From: Bacillota bacterium | GTDB lineage: Bacteria; Bacillota; UBA5301 | Direction of reading: 5' to 3' | Length of the DNA stretch: 53,068 nt | NCBI GenBank assembly: GCA_012735535.1 | Contig: JAAYHC010000015.1 | Coordinates: 1 to 53,068, forward strand | Shown: positions 12,417-20,142 of the stretch, in pieces | Numbering within the stretch: the first letter of the stretch is position 1 | Layout of the letters: each line of letters begins with the position of its first letter | Notes under the pieces: model-generated | Database searches by the model: none | What the model was told of the DNA's origin: nothing | Seen by the model: the letters and a program-made list of their open reading frames with translations, nothing else | Translations under genes and position numbers: made by a program

Positions 12417-13592
12417 CTAGTGTTGTGCTCGCTCAGTAATCCTGCCCGCCCGGACTTCGAAAACTCTCGCTCCGGCCAAATGGGTCGGATCGAAATATCT
12501 CGTTTCGGTAGCGGTGACCAAGATCTGCACCTGCTCCTTAACGGTATCCAACAAAAACTTGCGACGGAAAGCATCGAGTTCGGAAAAAACATCATCGAGC
12601 AACAAGACCGGATATTCGCCGGTTTCTTGATGCATATACTCGAGCTCGGCCAATTTCAGAGCCAAAGTAGCAGTTCGCTGCTGACCTTGGGAACCAAAGG
12701 TCCGAATCTCATTAGCATTGATCAACAGATTCAAATCGTCCCGATGCGGGCCATACAAGCTAATTCCGCGCTTGATTTCTTCTTTAGTTTTGGACTTGAG
12801 GTAATTCAGCAACGATTCTCGAACTTCCTCTTCATCCAAGTTTATCGTACCATCAAGTAGCCAACTGCGTTTATTCCGGTACAGTGGATAACTGGCGACA
12901 TACTCTAAGGCCAGTGACTCACGTCCATCGGTGATGCTGCGATGCAACTCCTGCGCAGAGCGGGCAATCTGTTGAAGGGCAAAGACTCGTTTGACAACTA
13001 ACTTCGCCGCTATTTCCGCCAATTGCTTGTCAAAAACCTCTTTCAGGTCGTCGGAGAAGTTGTCCGCAGTAGCCATCTGCCGCAACAACATGTTGCGCTG
13101 GCGCAAAACTTTGCCGTAATCAATGAGATTATAGCGAAACGCCGGGTTAATCTGGGCGAGTTCAAAATCAATAAAGCGGCGACGGTGGCTGGGCCCTCCT
13201 TTAACGATACTTAAATCTTCCGGTGTAAAAATAACCACAGTTAGATAACCGAGCAACTCGCTTCTTTTGGCAATCGGAAAACCGTTGATACTAATAACCT
13301 TACCGGCTTTCGGCTCATACTCCACCGTCAAACATAGATCACCACTGCGCGAGATGACGCGGGTCTGAACGCGAAATCCGTCGGCCTCCCGCTGATCATC
13401 ACCGCGTCTGATCAGTTCACGATCATGGGCGGTGCGAAATGATTTGCCCGTGGCACAAACGTAGACGGCTTCAATAATATTGGTTTTACCTTGAGCGTTA
13501 TCCCCGTAAAAAAGGTTTAATCCAGGCCCAAAAGCGATTTTGGCCTGGTCATATCCCCGAAAATTAGTTAATTCAAGCTCTGCAATCCTCAC
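12417..13592 (-). CDS. recF: DNA repair and recombination protein RecF
   Basis: This 391-residue SMC-like ATPase helps load RecA on gapped DNA. The Walker A motif is GDNAQGKTN (around residues 32-40), the ABC signature is in GSQGQQRTATLALKLAE and the Walker B is LLLDDVFSELD near the C-terminus. It overlaps the stop of yaaA by four bases, indicating translational coupling. The position between yaaA and remB is the ancestral Firmicutes order. Confidence 0.96.
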   Translation of the reverse strand: MRIAELELTNFRGYDQAKIAFGPGLNLFYGDNAQGKTNIIEAVYVCATGKSFRTAHDRELIRRGDDQREADGFRVQTRVISRSGDLCLTVEYEPKAGKVISINGFPIAKRSELLGYLTVVIFTPEDLSIVKGGPSHRRRFIDFELAQINPAFRYNLIDYGKVLRQRNMLLRQMATADNFSDDLKEVFDKQLAEIAAKLVVKRVFALQQIARSAQELHRSITDGRESLALEYVASYPLYRNKRSWLLDGTINLDEEEVRESLLNYLKSKTKEEIKRGISLYGPHRDDLNLLINANEIRTFGSQGQQRTATLALKLAELEYMHQETGEYPVLLLDDVFSELDAFRRKFLLDTVKEQVQILVTATETRYFDPTHLAGARVFEVRAGRITERAQH

Positions 13593-13816
13593 TGGTCAGA
13601 CTCCATCGTTGTAACCAACCAGACCCCGGTATCAGCCAATTCCACCCGATCGCCGGGGTATAACTTTCTCCCGCGTCGTAGCTCAGTTTCGCCATTAACT
13701 TTTACCAAGCCGGACTTGATGACATACTTGGCTTCCCCGCCGCTGGCGACCAAGTTGGCATATTTCAACAACTGGTCAAGGGTGATATACTCCGTTGTGA
13801 TCGTAATTTTTTGCAT
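13589..13816 (-). CDS. yaaA: S4-domain RNA-binding protein YaaA
   Basis: This 75-residue S4-domain protein (ITLDQLLKYANLVASGGEAKYVI) is conserved between dnaN and recF in Firmicutes. S4 domains bind structured RNA, and a role in ribosome assembly has been proposed for YaaA. It starts four bases after the dnaN stop and overlaps recF. The length is typical. Confidence 0.93.
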   Translation of the reverse strand: MQKITITTEYITLDQLLKYANLVASGGEAKYVIKSGLVKVNGETELRRGRKLYPGDRVELADTGVWLVTTMESDQ

Positions 13817-13820
13817 CTTC

Positions 13821-14927
13821 TCACCTTAACAGCACCGGCATAACAACATAAATATAATTCTCATCATTTACCGGAGCAATTACCGCCGGGCTATTGCGAC
13901 CGGTCAGTTTCAGCTTAACCTGGTCGACATCGAGAATTCTGAGAACTTCGATTATGTAGCGGGCATTAAAGGCGATCTCCATGCTATCCCCCGCGACCTC
14001 ACAAAAGATCTCGTCATAAGTCTCCCCTACATCCGGAACATTTGCAGAGAGTGAAATTTTCTCGCCAGAAACGCCAAACTTTACAACGCTGGCTCCCTCT
14101 CTGGCGAGCAACGATGCCCGCTCGACCGCCTGCATGAATTCTACCCGATCAACCGTTGCCTCCGTTGTAAAACTGGTCGGAATCGGTTGCCGATAGTTCG
14201 GGAATTGACCGTCAATCAACCGCGAAACAAATCTGGTTTCATTGATTTGAAATAAAATATGATTAGTACTCAGCAATATTTGGACCGACTCTTCGCTGTT
14301 GTCCAAAACTCTGCTGACCTCGGTCAAACACTTGGTTGGTACGATCACCTTAAATTGACCAAAGTTTTGGTCGAATGATTGAACTCGCAGCGCTAAGCGC
14401 GATGTATCGGTAGCGCAAAGGGTAAGGGTATTGTCGATAGCATCCCATAAAACGCCGGTGAGAAATGGTCTGGTTTCATCAAGTGAAACCGCAAAACTGG
14501 TTTCTTTAATCATCTTACGCAGCTCGTTTTGCGGGATCGTCCAGTAGCCTTCCTCTTTGGTCTCAGGTAGTGACGGATAATCCTCGGCCGGCATTGGGTT
14601 AACCACAAACCGTGAGCTGCCACTCTTAATTTCTACACTATTTTTACCTTCAACGACGCCGACAGTTAGGCCTTGGCTAGGCAGCTTGCGAATGATCTCG
14701 GTTAAATACTTAGCTTCGAGTACGACTGCCCCCTCTTCCAGCACTTTGACCGGCAGATAGCTCTCGATCCCCAATTCCAGATCGGTGGCAACCAATCGTA
14801 AGCGCTCATTTTTGGCTTCCAGCAAAATCCCGGAGAGGATAGGTAACGTCGATTTTGAGGGGACAGCTCGGCTTACCACTTGAAGTCCCTGATAAAATAG
14901 GTCTCTTGGACATTCAAATTTCATCAT
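13821..14927 (-). CDS. dnaN: DNA polymerase III beta subunit, sliding clamp
   Basis: This 368-residue protein is the ring-forming processivity clamp that tethers DNA polymerase III and recruits repair proteins. All three clamp repeats are visible, with conserved blocks such as SGILLEA, RPFLTGVL and the C-terminal YVVMPVLL. It is separated from dnaA by a 248-bp intergenic region that carries DnaA boxes and a DnaA-trio-like run, as at the Bacillus origin. Confidence 0.97.
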   Translation of the reverse strand: MMKFECPRDLFYQGLQVVSRAVPSKSTLPILSGILLEAKNERLRLVATDLELGIESYLPVKVLEEGAVVLEAKYLTEIIRKLPSQGLTVGVVEGKNSVEIKSGSSRFVVNPMPAEDYPSLPETKEEGYWTIPQNELRKMIKETSFAVSLDETRPFLTGVLWDAIDNTLTLCATDTSRLALRVQSFDQNFGQFKVIVPTKCLTEVSRVLDNSEESVQILLSTNHILFQINETRFVSRLIDGQFPNYRQPIPTSFTTEATVDRVEFMQAVERASLLAREGASVVKFGVSGEKISLSANVPDVGETYDEIFCEVAGDSMEIAFNARYIIEVLRILDVDQVKLKLTGRNSPAVIAPVNDENYIYVVMPVLLR

Positions 14928-14988
14928 TAATACCGCCTTTCACCTGATTCACAAGCTTTACTATATCTGTAAACTATCTTTAATTGTT

Positions 14989-15162
14989 TAGCAGTAGTAG
15001 TAATAGAGCCTGTAGATTCTGTTGAAAACCGTCTCTAGGACCGACCGGTGGCGCACTTGTGCTGTGGAAAAGAATGTGAATATAGTGGACATTTAACCAC
15101 AATATCCGGTCTGTTTACACAACCGCTCATCTATCCACACTATATCCACTTGCTTATACACA
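14989..15162. other. Origin sub-region between dnaA and dnaN, with putative unwinding element
   Basis: DnaA-box-like 9-mers lie at 15063-15071 (TGTGGAAAA, inverted), 15131-15139 (CTATCCACA), 15142-15150 (ATATCCACT) and 15154-15162 (TTATACACA), next to the dnaA stop. A run TAG-CAG-TAG-TAG-TAA-TAG at 14989-15006 has the sequence and strand polarity of the Bacillus DnaA-trio element. An A+T-rich stretch follows toward dnaN, and a G+C-rich stretch (about 15039-15056) lies on the box side. The distance from the nearest box to the trios (about 57 bp) is longer than expected, so the assignment is tentative. Confidence 0.6.
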
Positions 15163-15175
15163 ACAGTATCTACAG

Positions 15176-16507
15176 CTACTTTAAACTGCGAATTAACTCC
15201 TTAATTACTTGGGCTAACTCCGGATCTTGCTGAACTGCCTCTGAAATCTTTTCATAGGCATGTAAAACGGTAGTATGATCGCGTCCACCGAAGGCCTCGC
15301 CGATCTTGGGCAGCGAAGCATCGGTTAATTCGCGTGAAAGATACATGGCGACCTGTCTGGGGAATGCTACCGATCGACCTCGTTTGCGTGAATTCATTTC
15401 TGAAATATCAATTTCGAAATACTGTGAAACGACTTTTTGAATATCCTTGATCTCGACCTTGCTCTTTTTCACATTAATCAAAATGTCTTTGAGTGCTTCA
15501 CTAGCCAACGAAACGTCGATGGGACGGTTCGTCAGTGAGGAATAAGCCACAACGCGTATTAGGGCGCCCTCCAGCTCCCGGATGTTAGAATTAATGTGTT
15601 CGGCGATAAAAGTCAAGGCCTCCGGCTGGATTTTGATCTTCTCTAGTGCAGCCTTTTTGTCGAGGATAGCAATTCTGGTCTCCAGATCAGGCGCCTGGAT
15701 ATCGGTGATTAAGCCCCATTCAAAGCGGGACCGCAAACGGTCTTCGAGTGTTGGTATCTCGCGGGGTGGGCGATCTGAAGACAATACAATCTGTTTGTTG
15801 GCCTCGTGTAAGGCATTGAAAGTGTGGAAGAACTCCTCTTGAGTTCGCTCCTTATTAGCCAAAAACTGGATATCATCGACTAATAAGACGTCGATGTTAC
15901 GGTAGCGTTCGCGAAATTCAGAGGTTTTATCGTCTCTAATTGCGTTGATGATATCGTTGGTAAACTGTTCGGAAGTCACATACATGACTTTTGTTTCCGG
16001 TGAGTTTTCCAGGACGAAATGGCCGATCGCGTGCATCAAATGTGTTTTGCCCAGACCCACTCCGCCGTAAATAAATAGAGGGTTATACGCGCGTGCCGGC
16101 GCTTCGGCTACCGCAAGCGCAGCTGCATGAGCAAAACGATTGCTATCACCAACCACAAAGGTGTTGAAAGTATACTTAGGATTAAGCTTGGCCCGTTGAG
16201 CAGCGGTTTCCGCCGCCCTCGTGTCACCGTTGGTGGCCACAGGGCCGGCTATCGTTTCCCCAGGAACAAGGTAACGACAATTGACATTGGCACCGGAAAC
16301 GGCGAACAGACCCTGTTTAATAATGTCGGTATAGTGATTTTCAATCCAATTGCGAACAAAGTCGTTCGGGGCTTCAAAGAACAAAGTATCCCCCACAATC
16401 TGTAGAGGCTTCAGCGATTTTACCCAGGTATCTAAACTGGCCTTCGGCAATTGGCCCTGTAGGTACTCTAATGCCGAATCCCAAAGCTTTTCTAGATCGA
16501 ATGACAC
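15176..16507 (-). CDS. dnaA: Chromosomal replication initiator DnaA
   Basis: DnaA binds 9-mer boxes at oriC and opens the duplex. It shows the N-terminal helicase-interaction domain (LEKLWDSALEYL), the AAA+ Walker A GGVGLGKTHLMH, Walker B LLVDDIQFL, and the C-terminal DNA-binding signature GGRDHTTVLHAYEKI. The GTG at 16507 (MSFDLEKLW) is preferred because AGGTGA lies five bases upstream; a GTG nine bases earlier is also in frame. The ribosome binding site overlaps the stop codon of the preceding ATPase gene, so the two are probably translationally coupled. The length, about 443 residues, is standard. Confidence 0.97.
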   Translation of the reverse strand: MSFDLEKLWDSALEYLQGQLPKASLDTWVKSLKPLQIVGDTLFFEAPNDFVRNWIENHYTDIIKQGLFAVSGANVNCRYLVPGETIAGPVATNGDTRAAETAAQRAKLNPKYTFNTFVVGDSNRFAHAAALAVAEAPARAYNPLFIYGGVGLGKTHLMHAIGHFVLENSPETKVMYVTSEQFTNDIINAIRDDKTSEFRERYRNIDVLLVDDIQFLANKERTQEEFFHTFNALHEANKQIVLSSDRPPREIPTLEDRLRSRFEWGLITDIQAPDLETRIAILDKKAALEKIKIQPEALTFIAEHINSNIRELEGALIRVVAYSSLTNRPIDVSLASEALKDILINVKKSKVEIKDIQKVVSQYFEIDISEMNSRKRGRSVAFPRQVAMYLSRELTDASLPKIGEAFGGRDHTTVLHAYEKISEAVQQDPELAQVIKELIRSLK

Positions 16508-16516
16508 TAAGATCAC

Positions 16517-17371
16517 CTAAAACTCCATATTGTCCTGCTCTAATTGCGGATTAAGCATCCGCTTTCCGCCTTCGGTCTGGATCAGCAACCCTAACTCCGT
16601 GAGCACCACCATGTCGCGATATGCCGAGCTAGGGCTGGTCTGAATATACTCGGCGACTTTTGATGGTCCTAGCGGTCCCTGGCTGCGCAACACGGTTAGG
16701 ATTGCTCTCTGCCGATCGGTAAGGGAAGCAAATGGGTCCGCTTGAAGAACGCGTTCCTGTAGTCTTTCACCAACGGGAGGGCCACTTCCTGCCGCCGAAG
16801 TCTCGCGAACCGGGAGTAAATCCCGGGTACATGCGGTCGTCTTAGCCCAGAGGGTGACTACCGTTCCCTGCTGCAAATTGTCGGAGATTTCCAGTTGACC
16901 GCCGATTTGTTCCAGATAAAAGGAGACTAGCGGTAAACCCTGCCCCAGGCCGCGGATGTATCTCCTTTGTTTGGGTGTTGCCGAAGTAAAGCCTGGTAGG
17001 ACGGCGTGGTCTTTCTTGGCGATACCCGGACCTTGGTCGGCAACCCTTACCGCACTACCATCGCTAAAGATGGTGATCAGCGGATCTGCAAACTCGGCAT
17101 GTACCAAGTTATCGATTACTTCTTTAATCGCCTGTGAAGGTAAGTTGCCGCCGCATTCGCAATGGAGCTGATGGGTCTTAGTGGCCAGCGTGGTTAGCAT
17201 GTTTTTTAGGTTGCGTTCGGTGATGACCTGCATTTCGCCGGACTGATTAATTGGATCATAGATGGCAAGTCTGGCCTTGAAAAGTGGCAAACGAAAAATT
17301 GAAATAAAATCCGACAGCCTGAAATGGCCCATTCCACATTTCACATCCCTGTAAATAGAACAATTATCCAC
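16517..17371 (-). CDS. GHKL ATPase fused to winged-helix domain, upstream of dnaA
   Basis: I do not recognise a named family. The frame has up to 284 residues. A GHKL/histidine-kinase-type ATP site is clear: N-box EVIDNL (84-89), G1 box ADQGPGIA (111-118), G2 box GLGQGLPLV (141-149). A winged-helix domain follows at about 216-284 (LTDRQRAILTVLRSQG...). No phosphoacceptor helix, receiver or membrane segment is present, so it is neither a standard sensor kinase nor a simple SpoIIAB-like anti-sigma factor. It lies between the DnaA-box cluster and dnaA and its stop abuts the dnaA ribosome binding site. The start is uncertain: GTG 17371 lies in a DnaA box, and in-frame GTG 17344 and ATG 17332 are alternatives. 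An origin-linked ATP-responsive regulator is a guess. Confidence 0.75.
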   Translation of the reverse strand: MDNCSIYRDVKCGMGHFRLSDFISIFRLPLFKARLAIYDPINQSGEMQVITERNLKNMLTTLATKTHQLHCECGGNLPSQAIKEVIDNLVHAEFADPLITIFSDGSAVRVADQGPGIAKKDHAVLPGFTSATPKQRRYIRGLGQGLPLVSFYLEQIGGQLEISDNLQQGTVVTLWAKTTACTRDLLPVRETSAAGSGPPVGERLQERVLQADPFASLTDRQRAILTVLRSQGPLGPSKVAEYIQTSPSSAYRDMVVLTELGLLIQTEGGKRMLNPQLEQDNMEF

Positions 17372-17756
17372 AAGGGTTAACCTACGTTATTCCTGGTTTC
17401 CGTAATATTCGCGGTGAATTTATCCACAACCTGCTTTTTCAGTTTGTTAAATTAACAAACCGGACTGATGATAACGCTCAAAACCTCTTGCCAAGCGATT
17501 TACAGCGATTATGGAGGCAGAAAAAGATTCGCTGAACAATGCGGTTTTACGCGGTCTTAGCCAACTTTTCCACAAGTTTTCCACAGCCTGAAAATCAACA
17601 ATAAATCCACAAAGTATACGGAGTTATCCACTGAAATATCCACAGGTTGTTTTGTCAGGAAACTGAAATGGTGAAAACTATTGTGGTAAAGAGGATTGCG
17701 AAACTAACAATCTATCCAAAGAAGTATCCACAAAGTTATCCACAATCTGTGGATGA
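17364..17756. other. oriC: Chromosomal replication origin, main DnaA-box cluster
   Basis: At least eleven DnaA-box-like 9-mers lie between the divergent arms. Perfect TTATCCACA: 17364-17372, 17420-17428, 17736-17744. One or two mismatches: 17566-17574 and 17577-17585 (TTTTCCACA), 17603-17611, 17624-17632 (TTATCCACT), 17636-17644 (ATATCCACA), 17724-17732 (GTATCCACA). Inverted: 17748-17756. Gene direction switches here, as expected at oriC. The first box overlaps the beginning of the ATPase frame, so initiator binding could repress that gene and dnaA. Confidence 0.93.
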
Positions 17757-17763
17757 ACTCATT

Positions 17764-17793
17764 CTTGACTAATAATGGGCATTAAGATAAACT
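17764..17793 (+). promoter_or_regulatory. Promoter of rpmH-rnpA operon
   Basis: TTGACT (17764-17769) and TAAACT (17788-17793) are spaced by 18 bases and lie just outside the DnaA-box cluster, about 60 bases before rpmH. A similar TAAACT -10 box is used before purA in this window. Confidence 0.5.
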
Positions 17794-17853
17794 ACTAATG
17801 ATCCTTTCTCAATTATTATAGCATTGGTCGTGCTTATACAGGGGGTGGGTGCG

Positions 17854-17988
17854 GTGAAACGGACTTTCCAGCCAAATAATCGCAGGCGGAAAAGGGTTCA
17901 CGGTTTTTTGAGCCGGATGAGCACTCGTGCTGGTAGGCGGGTAATTAGTCGCCGGCGTCGGAAAGGACGCAAGGTGTTATCAGCTTAG
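17854..17988 (+). CDS. rpmH: 50S ribosomal protein L34
   Basis: This 44-residue, very basic protein starts [18 protein letters not shown] and ends KGRKVLSA, the complete L34 sequence pattern. It starts at GTG 17854, with a G-rich Shine-Dalgarno (GGGGGTGGG) upstream. It is the first gene of the right-hand arm and heads the conserved rpmH-rnpA-yidD-yidC-jag-mnmE operon. Confidence 0.97.
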   Translation: MKRTFQPNNRRRKRVHGFLSRMSTRAGRRVISRRRRKGRKVLSA

Positions 17989-17998
17989 TTGATGATAA

Positions 17999-18020
17999 TG
18001 AGGTCTCATCAGGGGCCTCA
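17999..18020 (+). promoter_or_regulatory. Small hairpin between rpmH and rnpA
   Basis: TGAGG and CCTCA enclose a short inner stem (CTC/GGG) with loop ATCA. It lies right after the rpmH stop and before the rnpA ribosome binding site. It could lower rnpA expression relative to rpmH or mark an RNA processing site, but it has no U-run and may be chance. Confidence 0.3.
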
Positions 18021-18042
18021 TTTCATATTTATGGGAGTTATG

Positions 18043-18396
18043 ATGCATAATAAACTGGTTACTCTCAGTGATCAAAGAGCGATCGCGCTGTTGTTTCAGC
18101 AAGCGAATGCAGCCTCTAACCGTTTTTTTGTAGTCAAAGCCCGGCCCAATGGCTTAGACTGTGCCCGGTTTGTGTTTGCTGTTGGTAAGCGCTATGGAAA
18201 TGCGGTTCGGCGTAATCGGATCAAGCGACAAATTAGAGAAATACTCCGACTAAATCTGGAGTCGATTGAAGTAGGATTCGATTACGGCATTATTCCGCGC
18301 CGCACTTGTTTGGATCAGCCGTTTGTGCTTTTGCGCGATGCATTGCTGGACTGTATAGCCCGGGCTGCAAATATCAATAGAGGAGCAAAGGCGTGA
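18043..18396 (+). CDS. rnpA: Ribonuclease P protein component
   Basis: The protein subunit of RNase P binds the catalytic RNA and helps mature tRNA 5' ends. The family signature is seen as [20 protein letters not shown], including the RNR motif. The ATG at 18043 is chosen because GGGAG lies five bases upstream and the protein then begins [12 protein letters not shown]; the frame can extend to 17989 without support. It has 117 residues, a normal length. The RNA partner (rnpB) is not in the window. It overlaps the start of yidD. Confidence 0.93.
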   Translation: MHNKLVTLSDQRAIALLFQQANAASNRFFVVKARPNGLDCARFVFAVGKRYGNAVRRNRIKRQIREILRLNLESIEVGFDYGIIPRRTCLDQPFVLLRDALLDCIARAANINRGAKA

Positions 18397-18605
18397 TGTC
18401 CTGGTTAGCCATTAAGCTAGTCCGCCTGTATCAGCGAGCGATCTCCCCGCTCTTCCCGCGATCTTGTCGCTTTTATCCGACCTGTTCGCAATATATGATT
18501 GAAGCGATAAGCAAGTATGGTTGTTGGCGCGGGGTTTGGCTGGGGATCAAGCGCATTCTGCGGTGTCACCCTTTTCATGAGGGTGGATATGATCCCGTTC
18601 CGTAG
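18393..18605 (+). CDS. yidD: Membrane protein insertion efficiency factor YidD
   Basis: This small membrane-associated protein of about 70 residues helps YidC insert membrane proteins. The signature [19 protein letters not shown] is complete, followed by [21 protein letters not shown] 18393 and ATG 18396 are both possible starts behind AGGAG. It overlaps rnpA by four bases and precedes yidC, the standard arrangement. Confidence 0.95.
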   Translation: MMSWLAIKLVRLYQRAISPLFPRSCRFYPTCSQYMIEAISKYGCWRGVWLGIKRILRCHPFHEGGYDPVP

Positions 18606-18696
18606 ATTATTTGCCCAAACAGCAGGATTTTTTGTGGCTAGGTATAAATTTTTTCAGTTAGGTTGTTTTCTAAAGCAGAGAAGGTGGGGCTGACCA

Positions 18697-19326
18697 TTGA
18701 GCTTTTTAACAAGTATTATCTCATCGGCACTGAGTTTTTTTTACGAGCTCACCCAAAGCTGGGGCTTGGCTATTATTTTGTTAACGATCGTCATTAGGCT
18801 GTTAATGCATCCGTTAACAGTCAGCCAGTCCAAGAGTTTGCTGGTGATGCGCAAATTACAGCCGAAAATGAAAGAGCTTCAGGAGAAGTATAAAGATAAA
18901 CCTGAGGAGTACCAAAAACGGCTGGTGGCCTTGTATAAGGAGCATAAGACCAATCCGCTTGGCGGTTGCTTGCCGATGTTGTTACAGATGCCGATTCTTT
19001 TTGCCCTCTTTTACGTCTTGCGTGATGCTAACTACGGAGAAGCCGGTTTCTTGTGGATTCCTTCGCTGAGCGCCCCGGATCCGACATATCTGTTACCGTT
19101 ACTCACGGCTGCTTCGACCTATATTCAAATGAAGTTAACGACCACCGACCCCGCTCAGCAGGGGATGATGTACATAATGCCGTTGTTTATCGGTTTTATC
19201 AGCTTGAGCTTTCCGTCCGGTTTAACTCTGTATTGGGTGATCAGCAATATTACCGGCTATGTTCAGCAATTACTGATTAACAAACGCTTAATGGCTTTGG
19301 ATGAAGAGGGGAGCGTAGCAAATTGA
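18697..19326 (+). CDS. yidC: Membrane protein insertase YidC/SpoIIIJ
   Basis: This 209-residue YidC/Oxa1-family insertase shows the conserved core of membrane helices and the positively charged cytoplasmic loop (MRKLQPKMKELQEKYKDKPE), followed by NPLGGCLPMLLQMPILFALF. It starts at TTG 18697 behind AAGGTGGGG. No lipobox cysteine is seen at the N-terminus, unlike Bacillus SpoIIIJ. The protein is shorter than most Bacillus homologues (about 260 residues). It overlaps jag by four bases. Confidence 0.93.
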   Translation: MSFLTSIISSALSFFYELTQSWGLAIILLTIVIRLLMHPLTVSQSKSLLVMRKLQPKMKELQEKYKDKPEEYQKRLVALYKEHKTNPLGGCLPMLLQMPILFALFYVLRDANYGEAGFLWIPSLSAPDPTYLLPLLTAASTYIQMKLTTTDPAQQGMMYIMPLFIGFISLSFPSGLTLYWVISNITGYVQQLLINKRLMALDEEGSVAN

Positions 19327-20036
19327 GATCCATCGAATCCGTTGGCAGGACTGTCGAAGAAGCGATTGACGAGGCCTTGAAGAAGCTGCAGGTCACGCGA
19401 GACCAGGTCCAAGTCGAGGTCATCGATGAGGGCGCCAAAGGTATTTTTGGCTTGATCGGCACCAAATTGGCTCGGGTGAGAGTATCGCTAAAGCCCGTAC
19501 CCCAGGAGAAAGTGGTGGTTGCCCCGCCGCCGCGACCGACCATTAGTGATATTAATAATGAAGCAACACCGGTGACCGCACAGCCCACGGAAAAGGCGAG
19601 CTGGGGTAAGGAGTTTTTACAGCAGCTTCTAGACAAGATGGGGGTTGAGGGTGAGGTCAACGTTGCCGGCGTCGGCGATGTCATCAGCTTATCCATTACC
19701 GGTGCCAATGCCGGGTTAATTATCGGTCACCGTGGACAAACCTTAGATGCAATCCAGTACATAACTAATCTGGCCGCCAGTAAAGCCGGATTAGAAGGTC
19801 CGAAGTTTGTCGTGGATGCGGAGAACTATCGCGTCAGACGCCAAAAAACCCTAGAGCAACTGGCGGAAAGATTGGCCGCCAAGGTTATTAGCCGGCGGCG
19901 TAAAGCGATTTTAGATCCCATGTCTCCGCAAGAGCGTCGGGTTATTCATCTCTATCTGCGTGACAATCCGAGTGTCTGCACCTATAGCGAGGGAAAAGAG
20001 CCTAATCGCCGGGTGATCATCGACCTGAAAAAATAA
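19323..20036 (+). CDS. jag: RNA-binding protein Jag/KhpB
   Basis: This 237-residue protein has the Jag N-terminal domain (SIESVGRTVEEAIDEALKKL), a KH domain (about 110-160, GLIIGHRGQTLDAIQYI) and an R3H domain at the C-terminus (MSPQERRVIHLYLRDNPSV). Jag/KhpB binds RNA and is linked with cell-wall synthesis and, in Bacillus, sporulation. It starts at TTG overlapping the yidC stop, so it is probably translationally coupled. Confidence 0.94.
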   Translation: MRSIESVGRTVEEAIDEALKKLQVTRDQVQVEVIDEGAKGIFGLIGTKLARVRVSLKPVPQEKVVVAPPPRPTISDINNEATPVTAQPTEKASWGKEFLQQLLDKMGVEGEVNVAGVGDVISLSITGANAGLIIGHRGQTLDAIQYITNLAASKAGLEGPKFVVDAENYRVRRQKTLEQLAERLAAKVISRRRKAILDPMSPQERRVIHLYLRDNPSVCTYSEGKEPNRRVIIDLKK

Positions 20037-20142
20037 GCCGACTTTAGCTTGTCTTTGTCAGGCTGAGAGTCGCCGGCTTTAGTGCTGGCGACTTGTTTTA
20101 TGAGTGGGTTTTATCGAAAAGCTATCCAAAGAGGTGTCTTTG

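Noticed and set aside
12404-12595. N-terminal extension of remB to 152 residues
   Set aside because: The extension lies within recF in another frame; the family starts at MFLHIGG with a good binding site at 12403.
17757-17830. DnaA-trio run to the right of the main box cluster
   Set aside because: TAATAA and CTACTA occur, but not as a continuous run with correct polarity leading away from the boxes.
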